DNA of 64,000 nucleotides from the NCBI GenBank assembly GCA_947179485.1, contig OX359250.1, positions 18,024,539 to 18,088,538 of the forward strand. Direction: 5' to 3'. The DNA comes from Allacma fusca (lineage: Eukaryota > Arthropoda > Collembola > Symphypleona > Sminthuridae). Shown here in pieces: positions 12,897 through 23,000 of the stretch (positions within the stretch are counted from its first letter, which is position 1; each line of letters opens with the position of its first letter). The translations under genes and the position numbers were made by a program. The notes beneath the pieces were generated by a model. The model was not told where the DNA came from and searched no databases. It saw only the letters and a program-made list of their open reading frames with translations.

Positions 12897-13390
12897 TGAA
12901 AAGAGGAATGAGTATATTGGCAAATTGTAATTAATTCGTATACATTTTTGAGTACTTAAAATCTGCTCCAGAAATTGAAGAAATTCCAATCTAAATGCAC
13001 AATCACTAGGACGTAAAAGCAGCGATTGGTTGCTCGAGTGGTAGCTCGGACTTAGAATATTTTTGATCTCCTCTGCTCTGCACTTTAATAATTTAATAAT
13101 TATTATTAAAGTACACGTCCAATTACAGTGAATCAAATTCAGAAGTCAAATTCTTGTGATTCACATCAACAAAATTGCTGATAATTTCCTCTGTGGAAAA
13201 TTCACTGCCCTGCCTAACCATTGGCTCCAAATTAGATAAATTCCATTTTAACTGAATAACTTCTTTAGTATCCGACCAAATTCATTGAAAACGGTGCCCG
13301 ATGATTCGAGGGGTTGAATTGCCATTGTGCCAATCTATAAATCTGTAGTTTTCAACTTCCCTTTCCTTCAAAATTATTTATTATGAAAAA
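12897..13390. repeat. Segment duplicated at 55500-55880
   Basis: The sequence following the MITE ('gaggaatgagtatat...' to 'ctgtagttttcaacttcc') is repeated, in the same order and with small insertions and deletions, at about 55500-55860. It starts from the same GGGGCGAAGTGA-type end, suggesting a longer element or a segmental copy. Confidence 0.65.
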
Positions 13391-13990
13391 ATTTTAATTT
13401 TGTCATCATTTCCTTTACAGCACAATGCTTATTTCGGGATCGTTTCGCATACTGTACAATTTTAATTGTCTGGTAAAACCTTGTTTAGCGCGGTGTTAAA
13501 TTTGTAAAAACAAACCCGTACAACACAGTTTTAATTTTGATATTTATTCCTTCACAACGTGCGTTTCTGATTTTGGGATTCCTGCTGAGCGCAATCTTCC
13601 TTTTAGCATAGATTCCTGTACAGCTCTAGGTTAATAATAGGGAATAATTCTACAAAACACAATGTAAAATTCGGGATAGATTGGAAAGAGGGCATTTAAT
13701 TTTAAGTTCATTTTAAGAAAAATTCCTACACCGTGCAGTCTTAATTTTATGATAAACTCCTGCACTGTGTAATGTTACTTTCGGAATAAAACATCAACAA
13801 TAATTTAATTTTTGAACAATTTTTAGGAAGTAGAATGTAAACTTGTAATAAGACCGAAGGACTAAAGTGGAAGGTTTTTCTTCGACACCATGTATGTACA
13901 TACTTGTTTATTATTCACAAAACTGATGATTGGATAAAATTGATATTCATAAGTTTGAAAATCACATTTTGTTTGCTTTGCAATTATCAC
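13390..13990 (+). repeat. rep-B, diverged
   Basis: Imperfect 'cctttacagcacaatgctta' and 'gaataaattctacaaaacac' type units resembling 9530-9860. No gene seen. Confidence 0.5.
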
Positions 13991-15070
13991 GGTTTTTAAG
14001 AATGAACTCTTAAATAACCACAGGAAGAGTGAGAGGTGGCCAAGTCTCAGATAATTATTGTTTCTTCACGGAAACAAATGGTGACATTTTAGACGAAAGT
14101 TTAGTGAATTTGAATTTCCCACTAAAAGGTTAAAAATATTTTGAAATTTTGGTTGTGATTATTTCAGCTGTAGAGCACAACCGTAGCTTTTAAATTAATA
14201 CCAGTGAAAGAGATACAGCATTTGCGTCAAAACATGTTGGGATTTTTCGAGAGTCTCCAGGTGCCCCAAGATCTGTGTGTTTGAAATGATAACCACCAGT
14301 GGACATGGATTTTAAATTATTAGATTCATTCAAAACATTCATAAAAGCATTATTTCTTTTCTTTAGAAAAATTTGAAGCTCCTAATCGAAATTTTGTCGG
14401 CATATTCAAATTCATAAATTAGTTCAAAATCTGACGATTTATTTCGCTAAGAATTAAGGAATCATGTAAGAATTTTTCCTCCCTTCTCAGAAGAAATTGT
14501 CGCTCGACCAAGTTTTTGAAAAAATGTTTATTTTGTGTAATTTTAAATGTATGCAATTTTTCGAGTCTCAAGTGTCGCAAAATCAGTTTTTTCGAAATTA
14601 TAACCACAGGTGTCTTCAAAAATGCGAAAAAGCCCATTTTTGATGCGATTCAGACATTCGAAAAACTCCAATGCATTTTGACCTACATGTCTCATCTGGG
14701 TCTTTAATATCCAGTTAAAATTTGTGTTAAATTGCACTAATTGCATCTAATTTCCATAAAAAATATCTTAGTAAAAACAATTTCAAAATCCTAGTCAAAA
14801 TTTAGTAGGTGCATTGTAATTCACAGATTTTTGACAAGAATTTCTTCTTTTTGTTGGATTTGGAAGAAATTATCTGACACTTGGGCAACCTCATGCAATG
14901 TGTCGGTAGTTAAGAGCTCATTTAAAAAAAAAAATGATTGCGAAACAACAAAAACATCAAATTTCAAACTGTAGCTAAATTTTGGTGGAATTTTCAAAAC
15001 GTGGACGTGTAGACAAATATTTCCAAAATCTGAACGTTCGCTCCAGGGTAGAAAAGAAACCCCAAAAGGG
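13990..15070 (+). repeat. rep-A dispersed repeat
   Basis: Plus-orientation rep-A copy, complete over most of its length. The only open frames are short and not shared with other copies. Confidence 0.6.
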
Positions 15071-15510
15071 TTTGCGTAACTTTATATGCTGTTGGTGAAA
15101 TATTTAATTATGAAAACCACAAATTGGCTAAAACACTTTGACATTGTCAGAATACTTTCTTGGAAAGCAATTTGTATGCAGATTATCTCAATTTGCTAAA
15201 CTCCTGGTCAAATTCCTGGCACTTTAGTCCTCTGGTTTTAATTCTTTGGTAAACTTTTGTTGGTTGACATGATGACATGGCCTTAGCCATTCGTTGGGAA
15301 TAAATTGGAGAAAAATTGGAGAATAAAAAGAATCGGTGAGAATTGAATGTGAATGACTGTATTTGGTGATAAAAGAGTCATTTAGACATTTAGCTAATTA
15401 TTAGCTAACAGAGAGAACAAATATGAGGAAGGGAGTAGAAGGAGATTTTTGGATTACAATTTGATTGTGCAAGCTACAAAATGTAGTGTGGATTTGTTCT
15501 CACTTTTAAC
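15071..15510. repeat. rep-F fragment and rep-C fragment
   Basis: The part at 15080-15290 is a rep-F piece (minus strand) and 15320-15480 a rep-C piece. No gene seen. Confidence 0.45.
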
Positions 15511-15518
15511 CTTAGAAC

Positions 15519-16155
15519 TATAGCTCCTTATCGAGTTCGAGTATACCGGCGAGTATCGAGTACGAGTACGAGTTCGAGTCGAGTACGGTCAAATTTTTGT
15601 GAATACTCGTTACTTGAAATGGGTTTCGAGTACGGGTAACGATTTTTCACATACTTACGAGTACGAGTATCAAACGAGTACGAGTCCAATAAAAATACTC
15701 ATAAGGGTTATCGAGTTCGAGTTCGAGTACCACATGCTCAATATACGAGTACGCGTACACGTGCACACAAGTGTTGCAAACTTCTGAATTTCCAGTAAAG
15801 AGACGAAGGCACTGCATGTTCAGTTTAAAATTTTGGGGGAATTATTTGTGATAAATTAAAGGAATCTAAAAAAATCACTGCTCAATTGTGGTCTTGTTAT
15901 TATTAAATACTCGAGTATGAAGACTCGAGTCACGGCACGAGTACGGGATTTCGGTATTTAAAGTTCCGTACTCGCGAGTATGAAACAAGTTCGGGTTCTG
16001 AACTGGAACTCGGTCGCTTATTTCAAGTATTTTCCTGAGTACTCGTATATGTGGCGAGTACGAGTACCTTGGATTGGAGTCCATACTCGATGCTTCGATT
16101 TCGAGTACGAGTTCGAGTACGGTTCCGCAAGGTAATCACTCAATAAGGAGCTATA
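15519..16155. mobile_element. hAT-like non-autonomous element filled with CGAGTA motifs
   Basis: The ends are inverted: TATAGCTCCTTATCGAGT at 15519 against the reverse complement of ACTCAATAAGGAGCTATA at 16138-16155 (17 of 18 match). The element is flanked by a perfect 8-bp direct repeat CTTAGAAC (15511-15518 and 16156-16163), the target duplication length of hAT elements. The interior is largely short repeats of CGAGTA/CGAGTT, on the plus strand at left and on both strands at right. No transposase is present. Confidence 0.9.
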
Positions 16156-16159
16156 CTTA

Positions 16160-16425
16160 GAACTTCCATTGCAGAGCATGACGAGGAATCGTAAGACAAT
16201 TAACATTGTGGGGAATACAAAGGAGTCCAAAACGTAACATTGAGAGAAATAGGACGGATTGGAGAAAATCCCGCGAAACTTCGCTGTCTTAGTAAGTGGA
16301 AGCATTTCCGTTGGATATTTCTTCCATGCAAATATTTTTCAGAATCAGAATTTAGCCTGTACTTCGAGTTTAGAGTTTGAGATTTCATATTAGATTTGGA
16401 TTTAGATTGTGATTTCCGCCTTACT
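16160..16425 (+). repeat. rep-C fragment
   Basis: A short rep-C piece ('gcagagcatgacgaggaatc' onward) running into unclassified sequence. It carries the 8-bp target ACTACTAC at its right end. Confidence 0.5.
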
Positions 16426-16433
16426 ACTACTAC

Positions 16434-16791
16434 CAGAGGTCGGATTTTTGTGGGAAGACGGGAAGATTCTTCCCACGGAGAAAATATTTCTGGCAGGGAA
16501 AATCTCAAAGAGAATGGATTTATTTTTACGAACAGGGATTTTTAAAATTTGTTGACGTGTTTCAGGGGAATTTGTTAAGCAAACAGGGATTTTTGGCTTG
16601 ATCGGCCTAATTTGGCAGGGATTTCACATCTTGTAAGGGATTATTTTTGCCAACAGGGATTTTGAAAATCGTTGACCTTTTCTTCAGCAGGGATTTTTGA
16701 AATCGTTGAGGACCAACCAGCAGGGAGATAATATTCAGCAGGGAAATTCAGAAATGATCTTCCAGGGAGATTTACAAAAATCCGACCCCTG
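16434..16791. mobile_element. hAT-like MITE with CAGGGATTTTT motifs
   Basis: Begins CAGAGGTCGGATTTTTGT and ends ACAAAAATCCGACCCCTG, which are inverted with one mismatch in 18. It is flanked by a perfect 8-bp direct repeat ACTACTAC (16426-16433 and 16792-16799). The interior is made of repeats near CAGGGATTTTT and CAGGGA. It is 358 bp long and non-coding. A CAG start and an 8-bp duplication fit hAT. Confidence 0.9.
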
Positions 16792-16799
16792 ACTACTAC

Positions 16800-17034
16800 C
16801 TGGCGCTTAGTTTCTCTCAATTTCAAAAGTCCTGGTCAAATTATTTTGGGATTTGTCACAAAATTAACATTGTGTTGTGTGGGAATTTATTAAAAAGGTA
16901 ACATTGAGGGTTATAGGGGTTTGTTGGTAAATTGGCACTGTGCAGAATAGGAATTTTTATCAAAATTAACGTTGCGCTGAGCAAGACTTAATCAAAACGT
17001 TAGGCTATTTTTAAAGAAATCGGTAATTTTATTA
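16800..17034. repeat. rep-E / rep-B fragment, left flank of the split hAT-like element
   Basis: 'aaattaacattgtg' and 'gaatttttatcaaaattaac' style sequence that continues, after the insertion, at 25866. It ends with the target duplication TTTTATTA (17027-17034). Confidence 0.55.
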
Positions 17035-17574
17035 CAGTGCTGCGGACAAGTTTAAGTAATACTTGAGTTTTCAAGTCAAGTTCAAGTTCGGGTCAAATTC
17101 AAGTAGGCCAATATTTTTACTTGAATCTTTCGGGTCAAGTTCAAGTACGTATACTCGTCTTGACCATGAAATTCTAAGACAAGTCAGGTTCAAGTACAAG
17201 TAAGAGAAATTTACTTGAATCTCAAGTCAAGTTCAGGGTCAAGTAATGGAAAGAAAAAACTTGACCATGAACTTGAGATTTCATGGTCAAGTTCAAGTAA
17301 TTTTAGATTGCGTAAGCCAGTCCGTTTTATAAAGGTCTTGTTTATCAGGCGTTGCTCATTGTTAGTTGTTGCAGCGGCGTCTCCATGAAATGAAAGAATT
17401 ATCTTGGTAATTCGTATTGTTGCTTAGAATTATTAGTTTCAACTTGTGTAAATAAATTCCAGTATAAAATGATCTTGGATGACTCTTTACAAAAAGCGTT
17501 TAATAAATAAGTAAATACTAGTTTATTAAATTTTAACTTAAGAGTACCGGTAATGCACAAATAGGTATATGTAT

Positions 17575-17904
17575 TGTAGCGTTAGATACAGAATCCAAAC
17601 CTTCTTAGTTTAAACAAAAGCAAACAATATTTCTACATTTCATTATTTTAGAATTTAACAATAATCCTAAGATGAGTTCATTATTGAATATGAATAAGCA
17701 TGCTGTGTTATGATTTATGAATGGAAGATGGGAGCTGAGAATAAAAAGGGCAGTCTAGTTTTGGTCATTCACCACGTTAGACAATTCTTACCTACTCTTT
17801 TGGGAATCTCACAAAGTGTTCTACCTTATCTACGTTTACTAAGTGCTTATCTATAATTACTATCATTGTCATCGAGCTACGCTGACCCAACACAAAATCC
17901 TACA
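17575..17904 (+). repeat. 5' LTR of the Gypsy element
   Basis: 330 bp with TG...CA ends. A candidate TATA-like run (aataaaaagg) lies about halfway along, near 17740. No obvious tRNA primer site starts right at the LTR edge. A TGG triplet that could begin one lies about 7 nt inside, near 17911, but the matching tRNA was not identified. Confidence 0.95.
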
Positions 17905-18058
17905 AGGCGCCTGGATCGTGAACGTTCCTTGCTCTTCTGTGGTAAATTCTTTATTGCTAAAGACATTTATTTTTCACCCTTTTTGTACACAGCCACATAA
18001 CACATCCTCACTCTCACTCAAATACATAATTTTCATTTCTAAATTTAACCTCCATCAA

Positions 18059-18560
18059 TTAAAACAGTTTGACCTGCGTTAATTTTCAAAATTTGACCAG
18101 CGTTAACTGTCTCAGTTTGACCTGCGTTAATTTTCCAAATTTGACCAGCGTTAACTGTATCCGTTTAACCAACATAAATATTTCATAAATCTGACCAGAG
18201 TTGACTTACAGTCTGACCTGAGTTGATTTTCATGAATAAAAATTCACACTTGATCCGACCAGTGTTGACTTTACAGTCTGACCTGGGTTTAATTAATGTA
18301 TCGTAGTTCTGACCTGTGTTGACCATTGTGTCTGACCAGTTGTTGAACTACCACAATAATTATTTTCTGAAAAGTGTAAAATTCAGGGGAATCCCTGCCA
18401 AAATTTTCTTTTTTTCCCAAAAACTTTGATTTTTTTTAAAAAAAAGTGTAAAAATTAGGGAAACCCCTGCCCAAAATTTCCTTCATTTTCTAAAACTTCG
18501 ATTTTTTTTGAAAAAGTGTAATAATAGGGGGAACCCCTGCCAAAATTTTTTCGGAATCTC
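18059..18560 (+). repeat. Tandem repeats in the Gypsy leader
   Basis: From about 18060 to 18350, units containing TTTGACC(T/A)GCGTTAA recur about every 24 bp, diverging to the right. From about 18370 to 18545, three units of about 70 bp each contain 'aaaagtgtaa', 'cccctgcc' and a T-rich run. They lie between the 5' LTR and the first ORF and are leader sequence, with no coding role apparent. Confidence 0.7.
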
Positions 18561-18614
18561 AGAAACTCTGATTTCTTTTTATTAATCATCAAAACCGAAA
18601 AATATAAGTAAAAA

Positions 18615-19028
18615 GTGTCAACATTACATTATATTTTCTCTTTAACGGTGGAAGTCGCCGCGAACCGATTAGCTCTCACAGCCAAGCCAACCAACCCTAT
18701 GGTATTAATTAACATTCTTGCCTACGTAACTCCAGACGATTATCATTATTCTGATTTCACCCTACTAAAACAATATACCCTACCTACTGATTCAACTTTG
18801 GAAATTAATATTCACATACCAATCACAAACGCTATCTATTACTCAATATTTGAAGACGACATTGTTACCATCAGATTACAAATAACTACCTCCCAGGCCT
18901 ACGAACAATTAGCGAACATCTCAATCATCTATCAACAACATACTCCTGAAGACTTCATTAATAACCCTATCCTACCGAATATTGATTTAACTGATCCTGA
19001 CGGACAAGAGTGGATGCACAGATATTAA
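18615..19028 (+). CDS. Small ORF before gag in the Gypsy element (unknown)
   Basis: An open frame of 137 codons if a non-ATG start near 18615 is used. The first ATG is at 18699, leaving 109 codons. It ends with TAA at 19026-19028 and overlaps the beginning of the gag frame, which is one base back. The first gag ATG (19031) follows the stop after two bases (TAACCATG). That arrangement would allow termination and re-initiation, or the ORF could be an N-terminal part of gag joined by frameshift; neither is shown. The product has no recognisable zinc knuckle, membrane segment or enzyme motif. Base composition matches the other element genes. Confidence 0.55.
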   Translation: MSTLHYIFSLTVEVAANRLALTAKPTNPMVLINILAYVTPDDYHYSDFTLLKQYTLPTDSTLEINIHIPITNAIYYSIFEDDIVTIRLQITTSQAYEQLANISIIYQQHTPEDFINNPILPNIDLTDPDGQEWMHRY

Positions 19029-19030
19029 CC

Positions 19031-20032
19031 ATGACTTCTTTCTTACCCAATGAAATCTTCTCTAACATTCCCACCTACGATGGACATTCCTCCTGCACTA
19101 TGTGGCTCAAATCATTTAACTCTAGATGTGCCCATTTTAAACTTACGGACAAATGGAAATTCGAAAACATGGATTCCATATTACAAGGATCTGCTTTACA
19201 TTGGTGGACCTTTTCTAATGACACATTCCTGGACAATCTAAACATAGCCAACTCCCAACCACGTTTCAAAGACTTTGAGACACAAATTCAACAGGCTTTT
19301 TCTGAAATAAACGATAAAGCTATAGCCACCGCGGAGAATATTGCTACAATATTCAACACCGAGACCGACATCGCAAGAGATTACATCTACAAAAAGTTAA
19401 GTATCTTCAAACGTATGGATCCAATGATGACAGACTCTTGCAAACTTGACTTCCTTTACCAAGGATTACCACCTGACCTGTCATGGAATATACAGCTAAA
19501 ACTTGGAGCTGATGGTACTATTCCTCAATTCCAAAAGCAATTAGAATTCTACACCACCAAACTCCAAGCTCATCACCTACTCACGAAGCAGCAAGTACCT
19601 CCACCACACATCACCAAACTTTATGAACTCCCAACTACAACAAGACACCTACAACCTACCCAAACCTCATCCGCTCCCGTTACCACAATGCTACCACCAA
19701 CGTGCTCTTTCTGCAATACAAACACTCACAAATTCCGTGACTGCCGTTCATTTAGACGATGGTTAAATGAAACGAACAACCTTAACCCTACCCCGAATAA
19801 CCACCCTGAACAACCAAATGTCAACACCATACCTCAACAACAATTTCAACAAACTAACCAACAAGGATTAAAACGCCACAACAACATCTCATATAATTAC
19901 CATTCAAAGAAACCCCTCCTCGAAGTTCCCTACAACAACCCATCACAATTCAATTATATCAATAGATTCTACAATCCAAACAACGAACAACATCCTTCAA
20001 ACCAAGATCAAAACTGGCGATCGGGAAACTAA
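19031..20032 (+). CDS. gag: Gag polyprotein of the Gypsy element
   Basis: Structural protein that would package element RNA. The first ATG in frame is 19031, and the frame is open a little further upstream (19010). The N-terminal two thirds resembles Gypsy Gag, with a Trp-rich stretch (ALHWWTFS) and a helical capsid-like region. A retroviral-type zinc knuckle C-x2-C-x4-H-x4-C (CSFC...H...C) lies around residue 230, followed by an Asn/Gln/Pro-rich tail. It stops at TAA 20030-20032, directly after the heptamer GGGAAAC (20023-20029), which sits in the exact X-XXY-YYZ register for -1 frameshifting into pol. Confidence 0.9.
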   Translation: MTSFLPNEIFSNIPTYDGHSSCTMWLKSFNSRCAHFKLTDKWKFENMDSILQGSALHWWTFSNDTFLDNLNIANSQPRFKDFETQIQQAFSEINDKAIATAENIATIFNTETDIARDYIYKKLSIFKRMDPMMTDSCKLDFLYQGLPPDLSWNIQLKLGADGTIPQFQKQLEFYTTKLQAHHLLTKQQVPPPHITKLYELPTTTRHLQPTQTSSAPVTTMLPPTCSFCNTNTHKFRDCRSFRRWLNETNNLNPTPNNHPEQPNVNTIPQQQFQQTNQQGLKRHNNISYNYHSKKPLLEVPYNNPSQFNYINRFYNPNNEQHPSNQDQNWRSGN

Positions 20033-20095
20033 ATAGCCTGATGAAAAACAAGGGAGATCATCAGGCCACACAATTAGTCGACTCGGAAACCTCCC
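20023..20095 (+). promoter_or_regulatory. -1 ribosomal frameshift signal between gag and pol
   Basis: The slippery heptamer G-GGA-AAC is in the gag frame and is followed at once by the gag stop. After a 6-nt spacer comes a perfect 8-bp stem, GCCTGATG (20036-20043) with CATCAGGC (20059-20066) and a 15-nt loop. GGGAG in the loop (20052-20056) can pair with CTCCC (20091-20095), which would make an H-type pseudoknot. A -1 slip leads straight into the open pol frame. All of this is seen in the sequence; frameshifting itself is inferred. Confidence 0.85.
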
Positions 20096-23000
20096 ACCGT
20101 ACCACCAACACACAAAGTACTCAAACTCATACCATACCACTAAACAACGAACTACAAACTCAAAACACAATTTACACATCAAGCACACAAACATCAATAC
20201 CCACAACCATCGAAACCAAAACACACGCCACACAAACCGATTCCAAATTAATGGAAACTCCTGAATCAACAACCATCTCAGAAAACTGTTCATCACCAAC
20301 CTCAACTCTCAAAAACATTGATACTTCTGACGAAATAACAAATAACTTAATATATCTACCTGTCCAAGTCAATAATGCTACATTCAAAGCTTTAATTGAT
20401 TCTGGAGCTGCCCTATCAGCAATTAATGAATCAATTTGGAACTCACTACCCAACGAAATGAAACTCAAAACAGAAACTCTTCAAATACCACTTAAATTAT
20501 CTCTTGCCATTACAGCTAACAACAAACCACTCATACGGAAGAAAATAATTCTACCTATCAAACTACAAAACTACAACATCAACTGGCCATTTCACATCAT
20601 ACCAGACTGTAGCCACGATATAATCCTTGGAAAACACTTCTGTAAAATCCACAATATGGAATTCGACTGGTCAAATGATACTGCTTATATCAACCCAACA
20701 CAACCTCAAAAGAAACCAATTAAATCTATCAAGAAACTCTCAAAAAGAATAACCACAATTAACTCAGTACAAGTTTCAGAATCAACGTTAATTCCTCCCT
20801 ACACAACGAATCAAATTCCCATTAAATCCAATGTCCATTCCGGAACCTTCTTATTTGAACCTTCAGCCCAATTTCAAACAAAGAACTTAATTTTAACACC
20901 TGCAGCCATAATCAACGTTGAAAAACAAGACAGCTTCATTTATATTACTAACCCTACAAATTCCGTTATCACAATTCCATCAAAATCAACCATTGGAACA
21001 CTTCAATCAATTTCAACCAAAAACATCCTCCACACCATTGATGATACGTCCAGAGAAACAGAATTAAATCACATTCAAGCTAAACTTAATTGTACAGAAA
21101 TTCCTATAAACCAGGATATAGCCGAACTTAACTTCTCACCACACCTAACAACAGATCAAACTCTTACCTTAAAACTACTTCTTTCAAAATACAGACAAGT
21201 ATTTGCATTTAACACTGAAGAACTCGGTAGTACAAATTTAGTTAAACATAAAATCGAAACCTCTGACGAAATCCCTATCCGTTGCAGACCCTACCGCGTA
21301 TCACAATTAGAACGTGATGAAATCAACAAGCAGATCAACGAAATGCTGAAAACACACATTATTGAACCCACAGACTCTCCATATGCTGCTCCAGTTGTAC
21401 TTTGCAAAAAATCGTCTCCAGATGGATCCAAAACATCGTACAGATTCTGTTGTGACTTCAGATTATTAAATAAGAAAACAAAGAAAACCAGTTATCCTTT
21501 ACCAAGAATCGATGACGCATTAGATAAATTACATGGCTTCAAATATTGTAGTACCCTAGACCTTTTCTCAGCTTTTCACCAAATCCTAATGGATCCGGAA
21601 ACTAAACACAAATCTGCATTCACAACCCCTGACGGAAATTACGTTTGGAACCGCATGCCATTTGGATTAGTCGACAGTCCATATTCCTGGCAACGATTAA
21701 TTGATAGAGTACTCGGTAACCTTAAATGGAGCATCTGCCTAGTTTTTCTAGACGACATCCTGATTTTCGCAAAATCCTTTGAAGAACACAATCGACGTTT
21801 AGAATTAGTTCTACAAGCACTTCTACAAGCAAACCTAACTTTAAAACCCAGCAAATGTCAATTCGGGATGCAGGAAGTGAAATACCTAGGACACATCATT
21901 TCCAAGAATGGTATTCTCCCTAACCCCGAAAAAATCAAGGCCGTCCAAGATTTTCCTACACCACAGAAAGTTAAAGATGTGCGTTCATTTGTATCACTAT
22001 GCTCGTACTACAGAAAATTTATCCCCAACTTCGCCAACATAACACATCCTTTGAATCAATTACTTCAGAAAAATACACCATTCTTGTGGGATGAAAAATG
22101 TTCTACTTCATTTAACCTGATGAAAGAAAAATTAACTTCAGCCCCTGTCCTCGCTCATTATAATCCAAACGCAGACATCGAAATACACACTGATGGAAGT
22201 TCCTTATACGGTATAGGATGCATAATTATGCAAACTGAAAATGACGAACGACATCCTATAGCTTATTTATCAAGAAGTCTAAACAAGCACGAAAAAGCCT
22301 GGGCCATAACACACATAGAATGTCTAGCAGTAATCTACGGTGTCGAAAAAGCAAGACCCTATATTTTTGGAAAACATTTCAAAGTTGTCACAGACCATTG
22401 CTCATTATGCCACCTAATGAAAACTAAAGAATTAAAATCAGACAGACTGTCAAGATGGGCCTTAAGATTACAGGAATACGATTTTGACATTGTTTATAAT
22501 TCTGGAAAGAAACATGCCCATGTAGATGCCCTTTCAAGATACCCAACGTCAGAACCAACTCCCGCAGAAGAAGACTTCCCAGAATCATACTTACTATCAA
22601 TCAACGTACCATCAACAAACCCTGAAACACGTCGTCTCATAATGCACCAAAACCAAGACCCACAACTCCACCCCATTATAAACCATCTAATCAAAACTAA
22701 ATTAAATTCTTTCAACAACTACTACCTCATCAATAATATTCTCTGCAAGTCCAGACCAAACTATAGCAAAAATATATTTAAAATATGCATTCCAAAATCC
22801 TTACAACAAGAAATCATAAATTCTGTTCACAACAACCCCACTGGTGGCCACTTAGGAATTTTCAAGACACTGCACACCCTTCAGAATAGATATTATTGGA
22901 AAAATATGAACCAGGACATCACAAAATTTATAAATTGTTGTGATATTTGCCAAAAATACAACCGACGGAATTTTGTTGAATCCGGACCAATGTGCCCTCT

